A stretch of 64,000 nt of DNA, taken from assembly GCA_009746045.1 (NCBI GenBank), contig RPFO01000079.1:6095191-6159190 (forward strand). The letters run 5' to 3'. This DNA is from Mesostigma viride. Its lineage: Eukaryota > Streptophyta > Mesostigmatophyceae > Mesostigmatales > Mesostigmataceae. Below, in pieces: positions 1 to 11,756 of the stretch; the stretch's first letter is position 1, and each line of letters begins with the position of its first letter. The translations under genes and the position numbers were made by a program. The notes below the pieces were generated by a model. That model was given only the letters and a program-made list of their open reading frames with translations, had not been told where the DNA came from and searched no databases.

Positions 1-11
1 AGCTGAAAAAA

Positions 12-515
12 CAGCGATATTTGCTGGGCAGGGCGGTGCCGGTATCTTCGGAAATATTGAGCGATAGCTGTAGAGAAATTATATCAGCGTGTTCGTCTTC
101 AAAAGACGAGTCTAATGCAACCAACCCGATGAAGTTTCATGGCCGGAGTCAAAAGTTATGAGCATTCTCGTATATTGCAACAGCGATATTTGCTGGGCAG
201 GGCGGTGCCGGTATCTTCGGAAATATTGAGCGATAGCTGTAGAAAATTATATCAGCGTGTTCGTCTTCAAAAGACGAGTCTAATGCAACCAACCCGATGA
301 AATTTCATGGCCGGAGTCAAAAGTTATGAGCATTCTCGTATATTGCAACAGCGATATTTGCTGGGCAGGGCGGTGCCGGTATCTTCGGAAATATTGAGCG
401 ATAGCTGTAGAAAATTATATCAGCGTGTTCGTCTTCAAAAGACGAGTCTAATGCAACCAACCCGATGAAATTTCATGGCCGGAGTCAAAAGTTATGAGCA
501 TTCTCGTATATTGCA
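12..515. repeat. Three tandem copies of a ~168-bp unit
   Basis: Units begin at 12, 181 and 349 with the same start (CAGCGATATTTGCTGGGCAG) and end in a TCGTATATTGCA motif. Copies differ by only a few bases. The inner motif AAATTATATCAGC plus a short AAAGACGA hairpin also occurs in the 5' leaders of the ORF1 elements near 1310, 2630 and 21480, so the array is probably part of that retroelement family, lying downstream of the minus-strand copy at 521-1287. The first copy may extend beyond the window. Confidence 0.85.
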
Positions 516-520
516 TTCCG

Positions 521-1287
521 TCACATGCATGCATGATTGGCGGTGTCATGCAAGCTCTTAAGGGCGTTGGCGGTGGCTTGAAGGCGTTGGTCGAGGTCGA
601 GGAGCTGGGCTTTGATGTCGGCAGTGGAGGCGGAAATGGCAGTGGAGGTGGAGGCGACGGCGGTGGAAATGTGAGGAAGTTCAGCAGCCAGCGTGCCACC
701 CATTGCTGCGACGTCAGCGGCAAGGGGGGTCACGTGCTGCTGAAAGGCTTCCGTGAGGATGGAACGGAGGGTGGAGGCGGAGATGGATGGAGCCCAGATC
801 TCGCCGTCAGAGCGCTGGAGAAGGGAGTTGAGGACGCCGTGCTGGAGCTGGGGGCGGGGGCAGCCAAGCATAGCGCCGTGGGCTAGCCAGGGGCTGCCGT
901 TGCTGCAGAGGAGGCGACCTTGGTCGTAGAGATGGATGCACAGGTCGTAAAGCGAGGCGTAGTCCCCGAAGAAGATGCAGTCCATAGCATCGTCCGGAGA
1001 CATGTTGTTCCAGTCGTGATCATCGACCTTGAAAGGGTGGGGCCGAAAGCGCGGTTCCGAGGGGCGGGACCATCCTGTTTTGTCGGCTGGGCGGGTGCGT
1101 TTCGGGTCAGGCGATGCCGATGGCGAGGCATTAAGCCCGGGAGGTTGCTGGGTGGCCACCAGTGCACGACTAGTGTCACCGCTGCCTGCCGGACCTGATG
1201 GCGAACTGCTGCAGCCGCAGCTGCCGCATTTTCATGGGCGAGCGCATCCGCCAAACTGCGTTGCGTCAAAGGACGTTTGCTCGTCAT
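521..1287 (-). pseudogene. LINE-like ORF1 (gag-like) copy A, frameshifted
   Basis: Two overlapping minus-strand frames (1287-883 and 1159-521) together match the ORF1 products at 1844-2605 and 21523-22929. The N-terminus (TSKRPLTQRSLADALAHEN) is equivalent to SKRLSTQRSLAAALSNEN in copy B. A shared block follows (ECIFFG/VFFGxxASL..LC..L), then a helical segment with QQHVTPLAADVAAMGGTLAAEL and a C-terminal heptad-like region. The frame change needs one added base, between about 1050 and 1159. The leader at 1288-1436 is conserved with those of copies B and C. Function is inferred: RNA-binding ORF1p-type protein of a non-LTR retroelement. No reverse transcriptase frame is attached to this copy. 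Confidence 0.6.
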
Positions 1288-1821
1288 ATATTGCGTTTTA
1301 GATTCGGAAAATTATATCAGCATGTGCGTCTTAGAAAGACGAAGCGATAGTGATATTCACAGCTGAATTTGGGGCTCAAACGTGAAAGTTATGAGCTCCG
1401 CCGTCAGCCATGGCTACCTCGTGGCGCGTGGCTCGTTATAATATGTATGCCGGTTTCCAGGGTTTCCGCATGAAAGTTGGGTGAGAAACTGGAAAAAACT
1501 ACGTTTCCTTTGCCCCAGTACCTCAACAAACTCGTAGAAACCTAATTATCAACCTTTGAACGCATCATCATGGTCGTGCCACCCAACAGCCACTGAAATT
1601 CGCGCGAAAACTGGTCAGATCTACCTGCCGCCATCGCCGTCGTCTTCACCTTCGTCCCGCAAAATTGCCTGATTTCAGTGGTACATATTTGTTTGCAGCT
1701 GTCACAAAAAAAATACCAAAAATACCAGGATTTTTTCTTGAATTCTATGAGATGTTTCTGACCTATGTTGAAAGTTTCAGACCAAAAATCGCATGTTTTA
1801 ATAGGTTTGCCACGTGTAAGA

Positions 1822-1875
1822 TTACAACGCGATACATCGCGTTCTAACCCAACAACGCGATGTATCGCGTTGTAA
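1822..1875. repeat. 22-bp inverted repeat with 10-bp spacer
   Basis: The arms at 1822-1843 and 1854-1875 are exact reverse complements. The core AACGCGATACATCGCGTT is itself nearly palindromic, so each arm can also fold alone. It sits at the truncated 3' edge of ORF1 copy B and could be a small inserted element or a cruciform-forming breakpoint. Confidence 0.8.
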
Positions 1876-2605
1876 AAAAACACGGGTTAAGACGCTGGTC
1901 GATGTCGCGGAGCTGGGCGGTGATGGCGTCGGAGGTGGGGGTGGCGGCGGTGGAGGAGGCGAGGAGGGTGGAGGTGGCGGTGGAGATGGTGGAGAGGAGG
2001 GGAAGCTCGGCAGCCAGCGTGCTGCCCAGGGCCGCCACATCTGCAGCGATGGGGGCCACGTGCTGCTCGAGGGCCTCCTTGAGGAGTGAGCGGATGGAGG
2101 ATTCGGTTAAGGTGGTGGTGAGGGGCTTGGGGGGGCAAAGCTCCTCGATGGAGCATCCAAGGAGGGAAAAGAGGGCGAATTGCTGGAGGTGGGGGCGGCG
2201 GAGGCTGGGAAAGCGGTCAAAAGTGGAGGCGCGATTCTGGTGAGGATCAAAGAGGCGACCTCGGCTGAAGAGCTCCTTGCACAGTTCAAGAAGCGAGGCG
2301 TGCGATCCAAAAAACACGCAGGCCAGGATGCGTTCCTCGGACCCGGGTTGTGTAAACGCGTCAAGGAAGCCGGGCATGCTGGCTTCGGCGACAAAGTCGA
2401 GCTCTACCCAGCTCGGCTCGGCAGGGCGACTGCGCTTGGGTTCAGGCGATGCTGCTGGCGAGGCGGGCTCAGCAGGGGGCGGGACGACCACTAGAGCTTG
2501 GCTAGTGGCGCCGCTGCCTTCTGGGCCGGTGGGCGGAGCTGCAGACGTATTTTCATTGCTGAGCGCAGCCGCCAGGCTGCGTTGCGTCGAGAGGCGTTTG
2601 CTCAT
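1844..2605 (-). pseudogene. LINE-like ORF1 (gag-like) copy B, 3'-truncated
   Basis: A single open frame of 253 codons beginning with ATG at 2605. It shares with copy A and the copy at 21523 the N-terminal STQRSLAAAL motif, a Pro/Ala-rich linker, PEPKRSRPAEPSW, the VFFGSHASLLELC segment, and the EQHVAPIAADVAALGSTLAAEL helix followed by AQLRDIDQRL. The homology stops at about 1880; the last 15 or so codons run into the inverted repeat at 1822-1875 and are not part of the family. Positions 2606-2755 carry the conserved leader, including the AAATTATATCAGC motif. It is probably a non-autonomous or truncated element rather than a host gene. Confidence 0.6.
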
Positions 2606-2794
2606 CGTATATTGCGTAATAGCTTCGGAAAATTATATCAGCATGTGCGTCGTAGAAAGACGCGTCGATTGTGATACTCACGGCTAAATTCGGTGCTCAG
2701 ACGTGAAAGTTATGAGCTCCGCCGTCAGCCATGGCTACCTCGTGGCTCGTGGCTCTTGGGACGCTCTATGGGCTGTCCTTGCTCGCGCATACAG

Positions 2795-3003
2795 GGAAAT
2801 GTGCTACATGTACTCCCAACAGAGATATTTCAATTTGTTTAATTTTATTTTTACACGCACACACACACACAAAAAAATAATAAATTTCACACAAACTTTC
2901 ATTATTATGGGAGAAGATATTCACACAAAAAAAAGCACGGGAAAAATCAAATAAAACCAAACCAAACCAAACCAAACAAAACCAAACCAAACCAAACCAA
3001 ATC
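2795..3003. repeat. Retroelement 3' end plus CA and AACCA microsatellites
   Basis: ACATGTACTCCCAACAGAG at about 2808-2826 matches the dispersed 3'-terminal hairpin of the LINE family (see 23290-23350). It is followed by an A/T-rich tail, a (CA)n run at about 2854-2872 and a pentanucleotide (AACCA)n run at about 2955-3003. Confidence 0.6.
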
Positions 3004-4042
3004 AAACTCCAGGCACTAACGTTATTGTTGCAACAGCTACTTTACACACAGCACCTGACTGTCTGAGCGTAAACAATCAAATAGACTCTAAATGACCAGT
3101 CATGCTACTTCAACAAAATACTATACCGAGCATAGCGTACAAGCGCCTAAAAATCTGCCATTTATACTTCACCCACACAATCGAAGAACCATGCAGCATG
3201 ATTGAGCGGGATAACAAACATTAGGGCAGCATCCAATCTGCTCTCACTTGGATCATTGCCAAAAATGGAAGCCATCAGCCGAACAAGCACCCATCCCCCT
3301 TGCAAGGGAGCGGGGCCAGATGATGACCAGTGAATATGTACACAATGTTTCACAGGCTGCCAGCCGCCAGAAAAAAATAGGCAGCTGGCAAATTCTCAGG
3401 AGCCACTGCCCCAATGCATGCCTTGCATGGCGACACAGTCCTCATGGGCTGAGTGGCGGCAGAAAGCATGCCGCACGTATCTATGTACAGAAGCAAATGC
3501 GGGTGTATCTTTCCCTCCTTGACAAGCAGTGACGACAGCCATGGCTAGTTTACCGGTGCCACTTGCGTGGGGACAAGCGAGAGGACCGGGGGAACATCTC
3601 CTAGCCCCCGCCCTCTCCCCATGCCCGTGGCCTCCTACTGTACATCAACGTTTTCGATCCAGCACATCACAATGCCACCTCGTCACGCGGGCAGCCGCCA
3701 CTCAAAGCACTAGTATACACCAAGCCAGCTGACCGAGGGGCCCGTGAACGCTTATTATAGGAACAAATACAAATCTCTAACACACACCACCACCAAACCA
3801 CCCTGGAGACATCCTCTGTGGCATGGTAGTGGGCTATCACTCCCATTAGGAAATGAGCAAGTGCAACACCACCCATTCGAATATTGCCTGCACGGTCCAC
3901 ATTGAAGTGCCAAGACCCCACACCAATGGCAAGGGGGAACTGCGGCTAACCCCCCCGACCGCACAGGGATCAATTAAAGCACGCAAATGCGTCATGGGAG
4001 GTGCCAGGGCCGCCAGCACCCAGGGGGCCGCACTCGCACAGG
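3004..4042. other. No gene recognised
   Basis: Mixed-composition host DNA. Only short overlapping frames without domain-like sequence are present. It lies downstream of the PEL-like gene (minus strand) and may contain its 3' untranslated region. Confidence 0.5.
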
Positions 4043-6151
4043 CTAGGAGGAGCCGTATCGCTCGAAACTGGAGCCGACACTGGCGCACGGCACCTCACCG
4101 CTGGGCTCACAGGCGACCACGGCGGGCGAAAGGGTGGGCGACAGCGTGAGCTCAGCTTGGGTCGGGGCCTGCACGACCAGTGGACACGGTGCGTGGCCCT
4201 CCCCCCCACTGGTCTCGTCGGATGAGCTGGCGGACAAGCGCGCGCCGATGGTGGCGGCGTAGGCGGCCTTGGCAGGCATGCCCCACTCATACTCGGCAAA
4301 GAACTCGGGGTTGTTCAGCTGGAGCTGCTCCCACACTGGGCAGTGAGAAGGGGCATGTATGGGGCACGAGGGGGGAGGGGACTGGTCACAGGGCAGAAGG
4401 GCAAAGGGGGCATTCACACGAGAATGCCAAGAGCTCGCTAGCACAACCTGCAGGGCCAGAAGCGGGTTCCTCTAGCACAAAAAAAAGCAACTTTTGTCAT
4501 GTAAACACACACATACACACACACACACACAAAAGAGATAATTTCATCATTTCATCAATCAAAGACCGGAGTAGAATCTCCCAAGGCCGTGTTTCTCGGG
4601 TGTTGCGCACCCTGAATGTGTAAAGAAGGAGATCACCTCACCCCAGACAAGTCTCACGTGTAGTGCAGAAAAAAGCGTGTTGAAATGTGTTAGGATACTA
4701 TACACAAACTTTCGCGATATATCACGACTACGTAGCATCGATTATCATGACTACGTAGCATCATCATGCAACCCCCATGTCATCCCAATGCATGTCTGCA
4801 AGCGCTGCCACCACAAAGCAAGGGGAAACACATAGCAATGCAGGCGGGCACCGCAATGATTCTATTTCCCTGCACTGGCTGGTGATTTATGAATTGATTA
4901 ATTAAGAACATACACATCGCCGTCTACGGCTTCTTCTTTGGTGGGGAGTATATGTAACACATATCCCTGAGAAGCGGCACATGGTTTTTAATACATTCTG
5001 AGCTACAACCTGCAGGTGGGGGATATAAACCGCCACATATTCTGGGTGGGGCACAAGGTGCACCTGCACCACCATGATACCTAAAAGGCCTGGCATGGGG
5101 TGGAAGACGCTTATGGCTAGACAATGGCTAGAGCATGGCGTCTCAGCAGAGAGTAACTCTCAGCAACTTACTCTCTGCATGAGCCAAGCATAGCTAACTA
5201 CTTCAACGCTGATGCATCATGGCTGGTGATGGTGTCCAGAAATACGACAATTACTGGCTGATCAGCGCGGGGGAAGGGTTGCCACCAGGCAAGATGCATG
5301 CCAATCGCTGCATAGCCCGAAAAGGACACGGATTTTGCCGAACGCGATTTCCTCATGGCCAAGGACGAAACGCATGCTACTACCAAGCACGGCCGAGTAT
5401 GACACAATGTAGGAGGAAATTGGTAACGATGCAAAACTGAGCAGCCAGTCCCCAGCTGCACCATGAACGAGAGCGGAAGTAAATGAAAGCCTTACCTACG
5501 GAGGTGATGATGCCGGGGATGCCGCGCTGCGCCAAGGTGGCCACGCACTCCTCTTCGTTAAGACCGACCAGCAAGCACTGCTCAATGAGGTGCTGGACCT
5601 GCATGCCATAAAAACAAAGCGGGAAACGGGAAAAAAAAACAGAGAGCAGTCAACAGATCAATTCCCAGAACCGGCTTCTTTCAGCTGCGTTTCAACACCG
5701 GCTCCGAGGTTCAAAGAACTAAGAAAAACTGCCAACTCGCGCACATGCGTACATGTCATCACGTACAATTGTGCACATGTCAGAAACCTGGCAACTAACC
5801 TTTAAGTCGATAAAAAACGAAAGGAAAATGAAGTATCACCCTCGACAAAATTACCCTAACAACGCTTCGCATTCATGCAGTTGTAACCTCACACACAAGG
5901 TCACTAATGGCGTCCAAACTAAGAGTGAGAAAAATACGAGGGAGGCTTGTGCTTACCACGTATAGCGCCCTTGCATCTATTGATAGAGGTTGAGAGGAAA
6001 CAGCTTGATCCGTTGGCTCGGCTCCTGCCATCTCGCCGCGCTCCGAAGTGACGGTCGAAAAGTTGCAAGACTGTGATTTCAGAGAAGACGCGTGCTGCCC
6101 CCGGCACGATTCAAGCCGCGACGCCGCGTGGAAGGGGACCTCGCAGCCCAT
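4043..6151 (-). CDS. PEL-like protein (TIGR01589 plant-specific domain), three exons
   Basis: Exon 1 is 6151-5957 (GT donor GTAAGC), exon 2 is 5598-5496 (acceptor GCATGCAG, donor GTAAGG) and exon 3 is 4335-4043 (acceptor TGCCCAG), ending in TAG. Phases agree at both junctions (0 then 1), giving about 196 residues. Across the junctions it reads LYV-VQHLIEQCLLVGLNEEEC, then VATLAQRGIPGIITSV and VWEQLQLNNPEFFAEYE. This is the TIGR01589 pattern of Arabidopsis PEL (VQHLIEKCL...EEC...ITSTVW.EL..EN.EFF.AYE). The family is small and plant/green-algal; PEL overexpression affects light-dependent greening, and its biochemistry is not known to me. The C-terminal ~70 residues are low complexity. An alternative start is the ATG at 6031. 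The conserved core is certain by pattern; exon 1 extent is not. Confidence 0.75.
4497..4532. repeat. (CA)n microsatellite in PEL intron 2
   Basis: A short ACACAC run between exons 2 and 3 of the PEL-like gene. At 4890-5000 the same intron also carries a degenerate minus-strand copy of the dispersed retroelement 3' end (GGGAGTATATGTAACACATA). Confidence 0.7.
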
Positions 6152-9100
6152 GCTCAATTTTCCCGTAATTGCCACGCCCCCATGCGGAATTAGGTAAGGC
6201 AAGCTAGTGCCTTCGCCTTCGTCGCCCGTCGGCCACCGACGTTTCTTTGCCGAACATAACTTCTCGGAGGGGTAACCTGCCTACAAGGCATCGCGCCCGT
6301 GTGCACGGGTTGCATTGGTGGCGTGCATGATGCACACGTGCGCAAGCCAGCTGCCGACAAGATTGATTTGAAACAAAGTCTGACGGGATAAGCGTTACAC
6401 ATCTCAAGGATTGGTTCTTACTGCGATAACAATAAAATATGTCTGCTAAATTTCGCCAACGTGATGCTCCGGATCTGCGAAGCGCCGCCAACCCCATCCA
6501 CGTCCCCCCCTCTCTTACTGGATCACTTTGCGGTTGTAATCCGCCAAGCATTTCGACCTGCGTGGGGCGCGCTTACCTTTTTTGCTGACATGTTTTTCAT
6601 GACCTCAGTCGGCCGCAGCCACTGTCACTTTTCGAGAACTCAAAAGCTCATTGGACATCTCGCAATTCAGCACCTGCCGAAAGCACATTGTTGTTGCTGT
6701 TGTTACCCACGTTCAGGGCAGCAGAGATTTGGAAAGCGCTGAATACGAAAGGCCATTCTAGTACGGATCCGCAGAGATATTTTGGTTTCCGCTTGCAACG
6801 AAGATTGCGCCGCGCCTGATCGATAGGAACTGCAAGGGAAAATTATCTTATGCTGGTCGCCCACTTGCAGAGGACGGTTACACACCCTGCCCCTACTCGG
6901 AGCGGTCTCGTGCCTGGCTCGTGCGTGTGTGGACGGTGCGCGCTCTGTGCCATGCAATATGCCGTGCTGGACCTGATCACGTTTGCCATCTTAAAATGTG
7001 TGCATTTTGGCCACCATCGCAGCCCCCAGCCGTGAATTCTCCCATGCAGGCTCGTGGCTATTTCCTAACATCATGCCCATGGCAAGGATTACTATCCCCT
7101 TTAGGCGAGCAAATCTGTTGTCCCCGGGCACGCATTAAAAAAGTGGCGACGGTGAGGCTGCAGGCCGGGCCGTCGCCAGCACGAAGTGGTGGTAAATCTA
7201 CATATTTTGGATCTGGCGACCCTGTAGCTCTCCGCCTTAGCACGAGGGACGTATGGGTAGCAGGAAGCCAAAGAGGCTGGCAGCAGCGGAGGAATTGTGT
7301 CTCCGTTATGGCTACTTCAGCTGCCGAGGGAGATTCTTCCAGGGATAAGGATGAGCGTGATTCGAGCAGCCGTTCGGGCAAGAATGAGGCGACAGAGGCG
7401 GGGGCCCAACTCAAAAACCAAACATATATACCGGATTCCTGTGAATTCCCCAGAGTTGAGGGGAACAGGCGACCATATGATTTTAGCAGGGTGTCTCCTA
7501 AACCTCCCAGACCGGTCAGCTTATCGGCATTCAGCGATCAAGCCGCCCGTACGTGTTTTACATTCTTACCCGCTGTTACATGTCTCATGCTACTTAATTT
7601 GCGGTACTGTTGCCACTAGCGACCGCCCGGAGTGCCCGCCGAGTTCATTTTTTAATGATTTTCTGGGAGGGTCGCGACCACCATTCCTTTAGTAACTTAA
7701 CCAGGCGTCCTACCAGCCTATGCCCTTATGGGTACTTGAGCTACTTTGTAGCGCGGCTAGCCGTCAGTGCTCGCGTAAGAGCCGCTTCGGCTGTGCTCCC
7801 CTAGTTTATGTCAATGCATTGTGTGTGCCACCCTGAAGTGCTGTCTTTTATGGTATACCTGACTGATTGTGCCCCTCCTGTTAGGATCATACCCTGATGG
7901 TCTGTATAAGCCCCAAGGAATCCGTCCATTTACCCCTATCCTCACGGCGTGTACTAGGCCTCGTGATGGGTACATGTAGCTCACATTTGCTGAGTGCTGC
8001 CCCCGCTCTGAAATTGGCATGCCTTGGTAGCGCTGCGCAAGGGAAGAGGCAACCCCTAGTGCAAGGGCATGGACAGTAGGGTGGTTAGACATGAGTTATC
8101 CCGAATGCATGTGCACCTGCTATGTCTCATCTCCCCGGGCCAATGCTGGCTCCCGTGCTGGGCACCATCCACAACCCACGATCCACAGAACCCTTCTTGC
8201 GTCAACTGTCGACAGGGGCTTTAGGGGCGGGGGAACGGGGCTGGGGGGGGGGGGGTGGCGCTACGAACGTGCCTAGTGCGGCGCTTGTCACAGTTTTCGG
8301 CTGTTGACGCCGTTTTCTAACGGCCAAGTTAATGGACATTTTTAGAGAGGGGAGGGGGGGGGGGGGGGGGGGAGAAATGGAAGTGGAAAGCGTCACCGGC
8401 AGGCGTCACTGGCAAGCGGTCACTGGCAAGCGTCACGGACATGTAACACTACGGGAATGGGAACATTACCTCGGGCTTGTACGCGAAGCCGGGGGCAGTA
8501 TCTCTTAATCTCCTGACTATGTTACAGACACGGCGATGATGTAGAATATGGAGAACAAGGGCCGGTCTTTGTAGCAACCGGGCTATGGGCTAACACCAAA
8601 GCGGCAGGTTTCAAAAGAGCGGAACCTAGATTTCTTGTGTTTTTCCTTTTCTTAGTTCGCTACGGCTTATGGGTTGCCTAGCGAATCGGTACTTGGATGA
8701 GATACGATGGAGTGTGCAGTGGGTCTTTGGGTGGTGCATGGCATGTTGTGCTGTAGGCACGCTTACTCAGCATTTACCAGGGTCCTTGTTGAAGGGATGC
8801 GCAACAGTAGTCGCATGGACACGACACATATGGAAGGCACCAAGAGTTCTAGACACGAATGTGCGGCAGTGGAATGCACGAGATGTTTGACCAGTTATGT
8901 CATGTAGGGCACTGAGATGTTTACGTAGGGCCCATGTAGTAGGAGAGAAAAAGCCGAAGGCGTGGGAGCCCCACTGGGAAGGAGCAGGCAGGAGGGTGCG
9001 GGCGGGCAGGCGTGCGGGCGGGCAGGTATCACACCATCAAGATTGGCATTTAAGCTAGCAGTCTGCGCTGGTTGTCTCCTTGATATAAGCTAGCTTTTCC

Positions 9101-11128
9101 CTTTGTGAGCATCGTCCCAGCATGTCCCTGCTCTTGCAAGCCTGTTTCAGGGCCCCACTGGCGTTGGTGCGCTGCTCGTTATGAGTGCCTGCGTATACCT
9201 GTTCCTGCGTGGTTGCCGCATTCCCCTGGCCGGTTGCCTGACCCACCGATTATTTCCTCTTCTTGGTGCTTGCCCCTGCCTGGAACGCCGTTTCCCACAA
9301 CAGAAAAGAAAAAGGTGCCACTGGGCGTGGCAATCGAACGATGGCTTGGGCGCGCCAGCATGGTGCGTGCAAGCACGGGGCGTTCCTCCCCCCTGCAATA
9401 GTTCACCCTGCTTGTCCCCTGCCCGCCAGCCATGAGCTTGGCCACTCGACTGCCCAGCCACCCCCCCCCTAACCCCACCTTGGAACGCCCAACGATCCTC
9501 CCCCACGCACCCACCCACCCAGCTAGTCATGGGCACGTGCATGTGCATCTCGCTGTTCTCATCATGGACGGCACACTTGTCCACGGTTAACAGTGCGTCG
9601 TAAAGTTGGGGGGGGATTCGGCTATCCGGACGAGGCCGCGTAGCAGCCGGGGGGGGCCCTCCCCCCGCCCCCGGACGCTGGCGAAAGTTTTCTGGCCAAA
9701 ATAAAATGGTGTTAGTATTTCTACCATGGTTTTAATGTTTTCTTTAGAATTCTTACAAAACTGGGCCACTGCCTTTTGTCACAAATCCAAGCAAGAAGGG
9801 TAGCTGTCGGCCCTAGGGGCTAGGCACTTAAGCCTCAGCCTAAAAGTAGTACCAAACAGGATTATTCAGTATGCGTACCTTTGCAGCCATGCTACCAAGC
9901 ACCAAGACAAAATGAGGAAGATAACAAGCTATTTGTGGAATGTCGGCAGGGCCAAGCCACACATCCAGTACATCACATAGTGGGGGTAGAAAGATATGTA
10001 TGGTTGGTATAAAGCAAAGCAAAGCAACAGATGCTGCAAGCTCATGACAATGCTTAGCACTTTCCGACAAAATACCGTTCCTTGAAACCTCTAAATTCAT
10101 TCTAAAAGAGCCTTTTGAAGCTGCCTGTCCCTGGGTTGGTACCTACTCGCCCAGCACATTTCCACGCCCCCTCGCTTTTTTCCAATCATGGAACCCCCCG
10201 CTTTTCACGTCCGTCCCTTTCTCTATAGACGAATGAGCAACCTTCCATCCTAATTCAGCGGCTCCGTGCTACTTTCGTAAGCCGCAGCGCCGCAACCCCC
10301 TGTTCTTCCCCCTTGTCGGAAGCTATTCTCGGATTCAGATCTGATTCTCGGACTGCTAGCAGGGGTGGAACCGACAGCTTTAAGATCGCCTCGAATAGCC
10401 TCCTTCACCTTCTCTGCATTAACATATTGGCGGAGAGTTTCTTTGCTTTAGCCACCAGCAGCATCTAGTTGGTAAATATGCAGTTCGCTGCTCGCTTCCC
10501 CATAAAGATCCGCACTTTTTTGTGCGGCATGGCGTTGCATGTCTTCCTCGCTTCTATTAGGTATACGTCTCCTCACTAAGAAAGCTTTCAGAAAATTCTT
10601 GTACGTCCCAACGTCTACTGCCCGTTCTCTAGCGTAATATCAACCAAAACACCCGTAATCACCGTAATCAGATTTGGTTTAGCTGCATTGCTGCCATTTT
10701 TGCAGCGTTTCGTCGTTTTCGTGCACGGGGGAAAGCCGGCATGACATTTGTATTGCTGCCCAGTGCCTGACAAAAAGTACGGACTGACACACGAGAATAC
10801 AAATGTCCCAAGTATTCTCCAATTCGTTACGGACAAACAGACCTACCAGGCAGCACAGCATGGAATCCTGCATAGATCTGAAAGTGCCTCGAGCACGTAG
10901 GTCCGGCGCCGTGCCAGCCAGCGGCCTAGCAGGAGGCCCCCGGACATCTACCAAACGGTTCCGGACGGCCGAGCGGCCTCCGGACCAATGCGTATCGATG
11001 GCCCGGCGGCCTCGGGACATTCGGACACAATGTCCAGATCCGGACCGTTAGCAGACGCACTGACAGTCAAGTAAACACGTCGTAAACGTGGGGTTGAACA
11101 TGGGGTTGCATGTGAGGGCATCGCTTCA
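6152..11128. other. Long stretch without a recognised gene
   Basis: No open frame here looks like a protein family, and no convincing exon was found. Contents seen: long G runs at about 8229-8256 and 8347-8373, C/G-rich tracts near 9460-9480 and 9600-9670, and short dispersed fragments such as the CTGCGCTGGTTGTCTC motif near 9063 (also near 13065). The upstream promoter of the PEL-like gene should lie just above 6152 but no motif stands out. Exons of poorly conserved genes could be missed. Confidence 0.4.
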
Positions 11129-11651
11129 GTGTTTCCTCCCTCCTTTTCCCTGCGCTTTGCTTGCGCAGAGGGGACGCAAGACGTGGATGGCGTGGCGGTT
11201 ACTTGCGAGCTATCCCATGCAAGATTGTTGTTGTACAGGGCCACGCAGTTGATCCATCATATGCCCCCCCCGGACGGCGTGCTTAGCTATGTGTACGTTG
11301 CGGTAGCTTGTCTCACACTAGGTTGTCTTACGCTAGCAAGTCTTGTCGTTTCGACAACTATCAGATGTGCTACGGCGCTGGCAGAAAACGCACGCATGCT
11401 GCTCAGTAGGTGGATCGATGTCGTTGCCTGGGTCCCTCTGTTTGTGTGTCACTCCGTTCCCACAAAGGTGATATGCTTGATCCCCCAGACAAGACGGTGC
11501 TGTACTACAAAGCATGATTATCGTACTCTACTACCTGTTCTTGTTGTGTGATGCTACAAGCTGTGCTTATGTTGCCATGTTAACCGCCGCATACCCTGAC
11601 CCTGTCGCCCCCCGTGCTCCTTTGCTGGTGCCCTCTGTGCATGCGCCACAG

Positions 11652-11756
11652 ACCTTCTTTGCGTTCATCATCTACGGCTACTGGCTCCCGCTGATCGCCG
11701 TATCCGCGATGGAGTACCTGCAGGGGGTGATGAAGAACGTGGTGGGGCCCCAGTAG
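11652..11756 (+). CDS. Candidate terminal exon, hydrophobic
   Basis: After an acceptor-like GCATGCGCCACAG, a frame encodes TFFAFIIYGYWLPLIAVSAM and then EYLQGVMKNVVGPQ before TAG. It could be the C-terminal membrane segment of a larger protein. No matching upstream exon was identified, so this may be chance. Confidence 0.2.
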   Translation, partial: TFFAFIIYGYWLPLIAVSAMEYLQGVMKNVVGPQ

